The position numbers and the translations under genes were made by a program. A stretch of 59,936 bases of DNA from an uncultured Clostridia bacterium (GTDB lineage Bacteria > Bacillota > Clostridia > Oscillospirales > Acutalibacteraceae): NCBI GenBank assembly GCA_947595635.1, contig CANQEU010000006.1:1-59936 (forward strand), in the 5' to 3' direction. Positions 53,688 through 59,936 of this stretch are shown here, one piece after another (position 1 is the first letter of the stretch; every line of letters begins with the position of its first letter). Below the pieces are notes generated by a model, which was not told the DNA's origin, did no database searches, and saw only the letters and a program-made list of their open reading frames with translations.

Positions 53688-55715
53688 ATGCGCAAAAAGA
53701 TTGTCAGCATCGTGCTTGTTGCAGTGATGCTGATTACAATGGCATGTGTTGGCGCAATTACAACAAGCGCTGCCGACACAATTGGTAAGATTTATTTTCA
53801 AATGCCGCAACAGTGGATCGATGATATCGGAAACAAAGCTGTTTATGTTTTTGCCCATATATGGGTAAACGGCGGCGGCAGCTACAGTGCATGGCAGCAG
53901 GATGACGAAAAGATGACCGATTTAGGCAATGGCCTTTACGAGTTTAACATCGCAAAGCTTCCTGAAAAAGCAGAGGACGGCTCGCAGCCGCAGTGGGATA
54001 TGGTTATCTTCACATATGCAGGCCGCGGTATATCTGCACAGTCATATGACACTACTCTTTATCCGGAATGTATAAATAAGACATTTACTCTTGATACAGA
54101 CGCTTATCTTGAGAATCCTGTAGATTCCTCAAAGAAGGGTCCTGCCGCATACTGCGAGGGCACTCCTTCAGGTCCGCACCTTGTTCTTTCATCACTCGGA
54201 AACCTTGTTCCCGACCCTGAGAAAGACCTTCGCCCAGACGGCTCTGTTATCAAGGGCTCGCTTCTTCCGGGTGAAACAGCAGATCAGGTTATCGAAAACT
54301 TTGTATCAAGTAAGATAGACGCTTATAAAAAGGCTCATGCGAACCCAACCGATGAAGAGTTGGCTCAGTGCGAGGCTGAGGCAAGACAGTTTATAGCGGA
54401 CAATCATCTTGAAGAGAAGGTTCAGGCAGCTATAGCTACAGACCCTCAGGATCCGACAGACGAGCAGCCTACAGATGATACATCTGCTCCGGCAACAGAC
54501 GCTCCGTCAGGTGCTCCTACAGACCCTCCGACTCAGGCTCCTACAGATGCTCCGACAGACGCTCCCACAGATGCTCCGACAGAAGCCCCGACAGAGGCTC
54601 CTACAGATGAGTCTACAGAGCCTCCGACAGACGCATACGGAAGAAACAAGGGTATACCAATGCCTGACGGTATGATTCTTAATACCTCTAAGGATTCTGA
54701 CCCGAACAGACCGGATTGGGACGGCTTATACAGGATTTACTATTTTGTTGCCCCGGATGAGTGGCTTGACCCTGCAATTGCGAGATACAAGAACGAGGGC
54801 TTCGAAATAGGCTTCTATTGGTTCTACGGCGGCACAGATGATCCTAATACACCTTGGCCGGGCGAGCCTGCAACAAACCTTGTTGATTATAAGGTAAATT
54901 ACTATAAGGAAATGCATCCGTCTGCAACTGAAGAGGAAATCAATGAGTTTACCGCTGAGGCAGAGGCAACCTGCGCCAATGTTTACTTTGCAGTTGTAAG
55001 ATCAGACGCAAACGCTATAGTTTGGAACAACGGTATCGACGCCGGACTTCCGACAGATGAGGGTTACACAGAAGACAAGGCTGCGGCAGCAAGCCAGACA
55101 GAGGATATAAAGGTTCAGGATGCTATGTTCAATGTTCTCGGCTCAAAGGATGTTGTTCCTGATGATGTATATGATTCCGACGAATATTATGACGACCCGG
55201 TTTACAACGACAATTACGCAACAGGCGTAACAGACCTTTGCGGATGTATCACATATGTAAGGGGTTGGCAAGAGCAGGAGAATCCGCTTACAGGTCTTAT
55301 AAAGAAGAACGCTTTGGTAAACTGGAAGTTCTTCGATCCTAAGACAGGCGAGCGTACAAACCAGGGTCTTGTTGATGAAAGCGGCAACCTCGTACTTAAC
55401 GAGAACGACGAAGCTCAGAACCCGTATTATGATATGGACTACACATACATCCCGCCGGAGGGAACACCTGTAGAAATTCCTACATCTCCTGACACACCGG
55501 GCACAGAGGATCCGAGCGGCGCAACAAATCCTGCCGGCGGCAGCGGCGGCGGTTCTTCCAATGCTCCTGCTAACGGAAATGGCGGCAACAGCAACGCCGG
55601 AACAGTAAATACTTCGGAGAATACGGCAGTTATCTCTATAATTGTGGCTCTCCTTATCGGAACTCTTGGCGTAGCATTCTTTGCTCGCAAAAGAAAAGAA
55701 ACAACCGATAAATAA
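53688..55715 (+). CDS. Secreted, membrane-anchored surface protein with two paralogous modules
   Basis: 675 residues. Signal peptide (1-29, KKIVSIVLVAVMLITMACVG, cleavage near SAADT). Module 1 (about 33-165): KIYFQMPQQW, AYSAWQQDDEKMT-like strands, YDTTLYPECINKTF. A short helical segment, then a Thr-Asp-Ala-Pro repeat linker (about 262-320, units PTDA/PTEA). Module 2 (about 340-560) begins LYRIYYFVAPDEWLDPAIAR. Gly/Ser/Asn-rich linker and C-terminal anchor helix (ISIIVALLIGTLGVAFFARK) with a basic tail; no LPxTG. Module 1 is shared with the next gene. The beta-sandwich with conserved aromatic residues resembles carbohydrate-binding modules of starch-adhering Ruminococcus proteins; ligand unproven. 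Confidence 0.85.
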   Translation: MRKKIVSIVLVAVMLITMACVGAITTSAADTIGKIYFQMPQQWIDDIGNKAVYVFAHIWVNGGGSYSAWQQDDEKMTDLGNGLYEFNIAKLPEKAEDGSQPQWDMVIFTYAGRGISAQSYDTTLYPECINKTFTLDTDAYLENPVDSSKKGPAAYCEGTPSGPHLVLSSLGNLVPDPEKDLRPDGSVIKGSLLPGETADQVIENFVSSKIDAYKKAHANPTDEELAQCEAEARQFIADNHLEEKVQAAIATDPQDPTDEQPTDDTSAPATDAPSGAPTDPPTQAPTDAPTDAPTDAPTEAPTEAPTDESTEPPTDAYGRNKGIPMPDGMILNTSKDSDPNRPDWDGLYRIYYFVAPDEWLDPAIARYKNEGFEIGFYWFYGGTDDPNTPWPGEPATNLVDYKVNYYKEMHPSATEEEINEFTAEAEATCANVYFAVVRSDANAIVWNNGIDAGLPTDEGYTEDKAAAASQTEDIKVQDAMFNVLGSKDVVPDDVYDSDEYYDDPVYNDNYATGVTDLCGCITYVRGWQEQENPLTGLIKKNALVNWKFFDPKTGERTNQGLVDESGNLVLNENDEAQNPYYDMDYTYIPPEGTPVEIPTSPDTPGTEDPSGATNPAGGSGGGSSNAPANGNGGNSNAGTVNTSENTAVISIIVALLIGTLGVAFFARKRKETTDK

Positions 55716-55746
55716 TTGAGTAATTCAATATTAGTCGTTTGAATGT

Positions 55747-55777
55747 CAGCTTCCGCCTCATATTGGGGCGGAAGCTG
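55747..55777 (+). terminator. Terminator after the 53688 gene
   Basis: CAGCTTCCGCC (55747-55757) and GGCGGAAGCTG (55767-55777), 9-base loop; T run weak. Confidence 0.75.
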
Positions 55778-55849
55778 TAAAATCAAAAAATGCTGTAATT
55801 TGTTTTGTCTTCGTGCATCGAAGAAAAATACAAAATTGTAACAAAACTA

Positions 55850-55878
55850 TTGCAGTTTTAATTTTTTGGTAGTATAAT
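55850..55878 (+). promoter_or_regulatory. Promoter of the 55938 surface protein gene
   Basis: TTGCAG (55850-55855), 17-bp spacer, TATAAT (55873-55878); the sequence around the -10 box (GTAGTATAATT) matches that of the paralogue at 53621. Confidence 0.82.
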
Positions 55879-55937
55879 TGCAGTGTTGAAGGATGTCTTC
55901 AATCACTTTAAACAAACTTTTAGGAGGATTACTGACA

Positions 55938-56975
55938 ATGGCAAAGAAATTTATGAGCATTTTGGTAGCCGTAATGTTGATTGTATCAATGGTTACTGTT
56001 GCCGCTACAACTGCTTCTGCGGCTGACGGCCCGTCATTCAAGGGTGGCAAGGTTTATTGGGAGATTCCTGAGAAGTGGGCTTCCGCTTTTTCAAGTGAGA
56101 TTGGAAAGGGCGCCGTTTATTGCCACGTTTACAGCTCGAAGGGCGATGGACTTGCAGAATGGCAGACAAAAGACGAGAAAATGACCGAGGAAGACGGCAA
56201 GTGGGTTTATGACATTCCGAGCGGCCCATATGATGAGGTTATCTTCAGCATTTCCGGCGGCCCGCAGACATACGATACAGTTTTGACGGATGCCTGCATT
56301 GGAAAGACAGCAAAAACTGATCCCGAAAATATGCTTCAGAATCCTATGGATTCTAACAAGACAGCAGCCGCTACAACTTGGGACGGAGTACCTACATCTG
56401 AAGCAGGTCCGCACCTTGGAATTACATCCATAGGTGACCTCGTAGGTGAAGTTCTCTGCCCGACAGAGAGCGGTACAGACGTAGTTGCTAACTTCATCAT
56501 CAACTACCTCACAACTCAGGAGCAGTATGTAACAAGCGATAAGCTCAAGACTGCTATTGAGAAGTGCAATACCGACGCTCAGTCTGTTTACGATGCAGTA
56601 GAGGCTAACGGCTCAATAACCGGCGTTGCTGTTGAAACAGAGGACGGTAAGAAATATGACGACGCCCTCCAGCTTGCAAAAGAGCGTCTTGGAATTACAG
56701 ACGACAGCGGCAGCGACAATAACAACAACAGCGGTAGCGACAATAACAACAACGGCGGCGACAACAACAACGCTAATACCGACAACAGCGGTGACAACAA
56801 TGCAGCCGGCGGCGACTCATCAACCGGCGGTTCAAGAGGCAGCTCAACAACATCAACAACAAGCAGCGGCACAACAACAACAGGCGACAACACACCTTAT
56901 GTTGTACTTGCAGCAGTTCTTGTTGCAGCTCTTGGCATTGCAGTTGTAGCAGCTAAGAAAAAGGTTTCCGAATAA
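55938..56975 (+). CDS. Secreted, membrane-anchored surface protein, single module (paralogue)
   Basis: 345 residues from ATG 55938 (TTTAGGAGGATTACTGACA). Signal peptide (KKFMSILVAVMLIVSMVTVA, cleavage near ASAADG). One module (about 34-165) aligned with module 1 of the upstream gene: KVYWEIPEKW, AEWQTKDEKMTEEDGKWVYD, TYDTVLTDACIGKTA, GPHLGITSIGDLVGE. Then a helical segment, a low-complexity Asn/Asp/Gly/Ser linker (about 254-310) with Thr/Ser stretch, and a C-terminal anchor (TPYVVLAAVLVAALGIAVVA) with KKK. Own promoter and terminator. The tandem arrangement indicates duplication. Confidence 0.85.
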   Translation: MAKKFMSILVAVMLIVSMVTVAATTASAADGPSFKGGKVYWEIPEKWASAFSSEIGKGAVYCHVYSSKGDGLAEWQTKDEKMTEEDGKWVYDIPSGPYDEVIFSISGGPQTYDTVLTDACIGKTAKTDPENMLQNPMDSNKTAAATTWDGVPTSEAGPHLGITSIGDLVGEVLCPTESGTDVVANFIINYLTTQEQYVTSDKLKTAIEKCNTDAQSVYDAVEANGSITGVAVETEDGKKYDDALQLAKERLGITDDSGSDNNNNSGSDNNNNGGDNNNANTDNSGDNNAAGGDSSTGGSRGSSTTSTTSSGTTTTGDNTPYVVLAAVLVAALGIAVVAAKKKVSE

Positions 56976-57008
56976 TTCTTGATTCGGTTTATTTAACTGA
57001 TTTTGATT

Positions 57009-57040
57009 AAGCGGCACAGCTTCTGTGCCGCTTTTCGCTT
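57009..57040 (+). terminator. Terminator after the 55938 gene
   Basis: Perfect 11-bp arms AAGCGGCACAG (57009-57019) and CTGTGCCGCTT (57023-57033), followed by TTCGCTT. Confidence 0.85.
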
Positions 57041-57099
57041 ATTTAAACGTGTGTTGTGGCACAGCGAAATATATCGGCATTATTAAATTATGAAAATAT

Positions 57100-57215
57100 A
57101 ACCCTGTCGCAGATGTTCACAGTCCTTCAAGACGTCCTTGAACGGCGCCGGGCTTCATCGCCTCGGCTATAATCAGGCTCCGAAGCTCTGAGCAGCAAAG
57201 CCCTGTGCGACGGTT
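57100..57215 (+). ncRNA. Multi-branched structured region, candidate riboswitch-like leader
   Basis: Outer stem AACC/GGTT (57100-57103, 57212-57215) plus GTCGCA/TGCGAC (57106-57111, 57206-57211), extended by CAG/CTG. Inside are hairpins TTCAAG/CTTGAA (57126-57142), a GCC-rich stem near 57144-57166 and TCAGGCT/AGCTCTGA (57173-57191). It ends 30 bases before the start codon at 57246, the position of a leader. No known Rfam class recognised. Confidence 0.45.
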
Positions 57216-57245
57216 TAAAAATGCCGAATAAGGGGGATAAGAAAT

Positions 57246-57869
57246 ATGGATTATATTAACAATTGGTTTTCACAGTATCAGCCGCATTCCCATGAAGTCT
57301 TTAATATTTTTATTGCGATTGGTATGATTTTTGCTTTGCTCAATACGTTTTTGGGCTTTAAGCTTACAAAGCTTTGGTCTACGCTTATAGGCATTGCAGT
57401 CGGATTTATCTTCGGCTTCATTGCAGGCGCTATGATTTGGCATAACGACGGCGTCGCCCTTATCTGTGCAATAGTTCTTGCCGTTGTTTTGGGCGCGCTT
57501 GCTTTCTTTATATACAAGGCCGGCGTATTTCTTATGTGCGGCATAGCGGTGTTATCAGTTGTTTTCCTCCTGCTTGATGCTTGTTCGCTCAATCCTGCGG
57601 TTTCGCTTTCCGTTTCGTGCATAGCCGGTGTGATAGCAGGGGTGCTTTCCGTTTTGTTTATGCGCCCGTTTATAATTATAACAACGGCGCTCGGCGGAGG
57701 ATTCAGCTTTGCGCATTCGCTTTTTGAGCTTCTTCCGGCTGAGCTTTCCTCAAACAACTTAGTATTTGGGCTTAGCCTGACCGTTCTTTTAACAGGCGCC
57801 GTTATAGCAGTGCTTGGCATAATAGTCCAGTTTGCGACAACAAAAAAGCATGTAAAAAGCAAGGATTGA
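57246..57869 (+). CDS. Multi-pass membrane protein (DUF4203/TMEM198-like)
   Basis: 207 residues with about seven transmembrane helices covering nearly the whole chain (FIAIGMIFALLNTFLGF, LIGIAVGFIFGFIAGAMIW, LICAIVLAVVLGALAFFIY, VFLMCGIAVLSVVFLLL, SCIAGVIAGVLSVLF, and two more). Repeated Gly-rich helix pairs and topology resemble the DUF4203/TMEM198 group; no function known. Start ATG 57246 after AGGGGGATAAGAAAT. A structured leader precedes it. Confidence 0.72.
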   Translation: MDYINNWFSQYQPHSHEVFNIFIAIGMIFALLNTFLGFKLTKLWSTLIGIAVGFIFGFIAGAMIWHNDGVALICAIVLAVVLGALAFFIYKAGVFLMCGIAVLSVVFLLLDACSLNPAVSLSVSCIAGVIAGVLSVLFMRPFIIITTALGGGFSFAHSLFELLPAELSSNNLVFGLSLTVLLTGAVIAVLGIIVQFATTKKHVKSKD

Positions 57870-58004
57870 TTTAGCGTACATACGGCTGCGGGCACACTTT
57901 TATTAATATTAGGCAGGTTTATTATTGCGCTGGCGATAACACAAAGCCCATCAGACGGCTTTTACATAATCTTTAACTGTTAAGGCTATATTAAAGCTTA
58001 TATA

Positions 58005-58070
58005 AAAACATCCTTTTCGGCATATCGGTGAGTATTAAAGTCACCCAAAATACCGAAAAGGATGTTTTTT
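58005..58070. terminator. Bidirectional terminator between convergent genes
   Basis: AAAACATCCTTTTCGG (58005-58020) pairs with 58053-58068, with inner GGTGA/TCACC; T run on both strands. Serves the genes at 57246 (+) and 58153 (-). Confidence 0.85.
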
Positions 58071-58152
58071 ATAGCAATCAATTTATTTGTATTCCAAACG
58101 ATTATTCAAGCGCCGCGCCGTCTTAATCGTTTAATAAGTATATGTTATAGCC

Positions 58153-59316
58153 TTATTTCTTTCCGTTGAAGCCGTTTACCAGGTTAGAGAGCTTATTGTT
58201 CTTTTCGCCGTTGTATATTCCGGCATATAGCATACCGCTGTCGTGATTAAACTCAAAAACCTTGTATGTAGGGTCGCTGCTTTTATTTATCTCCCATATT
58301 GTATGCTTGTTATATACATTAAGCGGATCGGATATAGCCGCATAACTGCCGGCGTTTTTATTGCTGAAATAAAAATCAATTTTCATAGATTCTATCGTTG
58401 GGTCAAGCTTGCTGTAATAAATCTTTACTCCTGATTCGTTTTTCGCAGTAAATACATAATCCGCATAGTCCTCGCTCATTACATCTTCTTCCTGCTCGGC
58501 GTCGATAAACGAAAGCTCAAGCTTTTCGGGCTCCCATATTATTTCAAAATCGTCAAACGATACTGAATCGAATTTATGATATGAATCCGAAATGCTCTGC
58601 GAGCCTGCCTTGCGAACAGATGTGAATATATCTTTAACCGAGTAGGAAATATCATAGTCGCTGCTTGATATGTTAAAGCGTTCCTTATCCCTGTAATTCA
58701 GGAATTTCAGCGAAATATCATTTTTAAAACTTGAATCCTCAAAAAACGGCTCGTCGTTTATCAATGAAAAATCCGCGTCTGAATCAATATACTTCAAAGT
58801 GACGTCAATGCTGTAGCCGCCGTTTTGCAGTATTTCCTTCATTGTTTTATCGCTGTAGTTAAAATACCCCTCGTAATCAACCTCATTAAGCTCTGAAACG
58901 GATTTTGAGTTTATATCGACCTCTATCCCGGCTACTTCCGCTTCGGGCATAATATCCTCAGCAAGCCTTTGAATATCAGAATGTATTTTGTCGGAATTAT
59001 AATTATCAAGACATTTGCTCGAATCCGTATCAACAAGAATGAAGAAATCTTTGTTATCAACACTTGCCGTAGCTCTTACATATTTGCTTGCCTTTGGGCT
59101 TTTCAGCGCACTGTTTTCCGGAGTATATGTTATACAGCTCAAATTTTTTATAAAGCCGCTGCCGTAATTCTCTTTAAGGTACTCCTCCGCAATAGCTTTT
59201 GATATGCTTTCCTTTTCATTTGCAATCTGCTTTTGCTCAGAGCTTAAGCAGGATGTAAGGAGAATGGATGATATTAAGGCACAAATCGTGCATGCGGAAA
59301 TTAATCTCCGTTTCAT
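58153..59316 (-). CDS. Putative lipoprotein of unknown function
   Basis: 387 residues from ATG 59316 (GCGGAGGATACAACAGT upstream; longer open frame rejected). Type II signal peptide KRRLISACTICALISSILLT with lipobox LLTSC. Mature part is rich in Ser, Asp and Lys with alternating beta strands and no recognised domain (for example VRATASVDNKDFFILVDTDS, GYFNYSDKTMKEILQNGGYS, ESMKIDFYFSNKNAGSY). Probably attached to the outer face of the membrane. Single gene. Confidence 0.8.
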   Translation of the reverse strand: MKRRLISACTICALISSILLTSCLSSEQKQIANEKESISKAIAEEYLKENYGSGFIKNLSCITYTPENSALKSPKASKYVRATASVDNKDFFILVDTDSSKCLDNYNSDKIHSDIQRLAEDIMPEAEVAGIEVDINSKSVSELNEVDYEGYFNYSDKTMKEILQNGGYSIDVTLKYIDSDADFSLINDEPFFEDSSFKNDISLKFLNYRDKERFNISSSDYDISYSVKDIFTSVRKAGSQSISDSYHKFDSVSFDDFEIIWEPEKLELSFIDAEQEEDVMSEDYADYVFTAKNESGVKIYYSKLDPTIESMKIDFYFSNKNAGSYAAISDPLNVYNKHTIWEINKSSDPTYKVFEFNHDSGMLYAGIYNGEKNNKLSNLVNGFNGKK

Positions 59317-59936
59317 ACTGTTGTATCCTCCGCTATAATAATGATTTGTAAAATACCCGACCGCAGACGCTGCAAGCCTGCTCAGGCGAGTTAATAGTAT
59401 CCTGCTCAAAGTGAAATATCAGGCGTATTATCGGAGCAAGGATGACCTTCCATACATTTAAATACACAAATACATATTAATTATATATTAGCATATGCAA
59501 AATTGCAATTAAAACTTTAAAATAACTTATAACGGTCATTTAATCCGCTATATCAGGAAGCGCAGAGCGTAATATTTAACCGTTGCGGCACTGCCTTGAT
59601 GCAATATTGACTCCTTGAAGAGCTTTATCGGCGGCAATTTATACATACGCGGTATATAAGATCTCTGCAAATGCAATTTTATCGAAATTCATTCGGAAAC
59701 AAGGGCTGTTTCTGTCGATTGAAATTTGGAAAAACAATATTTTTTCGGTTAATTATAAATAAATATCCTATCCTTTAGAAATACTCAAATTATTCGGGGT
59801 AATTAAATAATCGTGATTCTTAAAATATAACGTGGCAGAAATATGACCATGGTGCAGAAATAAATGTATGTGATAAAATGATATGACCCAATAAAAAAGA
59901 GAAGTTCAACCTTTGGTATGGTATAATTAAGTTACC
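59317..59936. other. Terminal intergenic region
   Basis: No ORF or RNA recognised. AT-rich. An extended -10 type promoter (TGGTATAAT, TATAAT at 59922-59927) at the window edge points rightwards out of the window; its -35 box is not convincing. Confidence 0.4.

Noticed and set aside
54500-54645. Regular short repeats resembling a CRISPR or tandem-repeat array
   Set aside because: The repeats are in frame and encode the Thr-Asp-Ala-Pro linker of the surface protein; there are no unique spacers.

Overview
The window reads as chromosome of an anaerobic, low-to-medium GC Firmicute of class Clostridia, most likely Oscillospirales/Ruminococcaceae (a Ruminococcus-like gut organism). Reasons: Gram-positive style Shine-Dalgarno sites (AGGAGG), a type III glutamine synthetase next to an ammonium channel fused to a P-II domain, an XRE-cupin/acyl-CoA ligase pair, C-terminally membrane-anchored secreted proteins with Thr/Pro/Asp-rich linkers, and zinc-binding (C+) forms of S14, L33 and L36. 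No species assignment is possible from the sequence alone.

Layout. 1-8461: housekeeping and single genes: a Cys-tailed conserved protein, a double-LysM protein, enolase, a zinc-ribbon/PASTA/YARHG membrane protein, an XRE-cupin regulator with its acyl-CoA ligase, a corrinoid adenosyltransferase and a 43-residue membrane protein. 8533-24236: one long S10-spc-alpha ribosomal operon (rpsJ to rplQ, including secY, adk, map, a KOW protein, infA, rpmJ and rpoA), followed by tRNA-Arg(CCG). 24550-29468: DNA glycosylase, a Cys-rich micro-protein, glyS, a Rieske/FAD oxidoreductase, and a queT transporter under a preQ1-I riboswitch. 29477-40552: a compact, one-strand, head-to-tail set of phage structural genes. 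40919-44960: nitrogen assimilation (glnN, amt-PII). 45474-49582: an unknown protein, murI, a DUF1934-type protein and argS. 49739-53468: rpmG-secE-nusG-rplK-rplA and rplJ-rplL with their leaders, without rpoBC following. 53600-57033: two paralogous secreted surface proteins. 57246-59316: a multi-pass membrane protein and a lipoprotein.

Most interesting content. (1) The phage-derived cluster 29477-40552 has an intact packaging, head and baseplate gene series (terS, terL, portal, protease, decoration protein, capsid, connectors, LysM protein, hub, spike, gp25, gpJ, DUF2313, fibre) with overlapping ORFs and no frame disruption. No tail tube, sheath, tape measure, integrase, repressor, replication or lysis gene is visible. 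It sits between two core metabolic loci and is a candidate domesticated particle (gene-transfer-agent-like or tail-minimised). (2) Three copies of a short non-coding element (7197-7650, 28559-28749 in reverse, 45091-45410) share imperfect terminal inverted repeats. Each is bracketed by a 26-28 bp direct repeat that is itself a complete terminator hairpin, which suggests a MITE-like element that inserts at or duplicates terminators. (3) A four-way-junction palindromic structure (4574-4702), a multi-branched structure upstream of a membrane protein gene (57100-57215), and a terminator in the glnN leader point to uncharacterised non-coding functions.

How genes work together: translation and secretion genes are in classical operons with recognisable leaders (L10 leader, two L1-type mRNA sites, an unassigned S10 leader). 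glnN and amt-PII form a nitrogen module with hairpins before each gene. queT expression is linked to preQ1, and because no terminator separates it from the phage cluster, phage transcripts could read into it.
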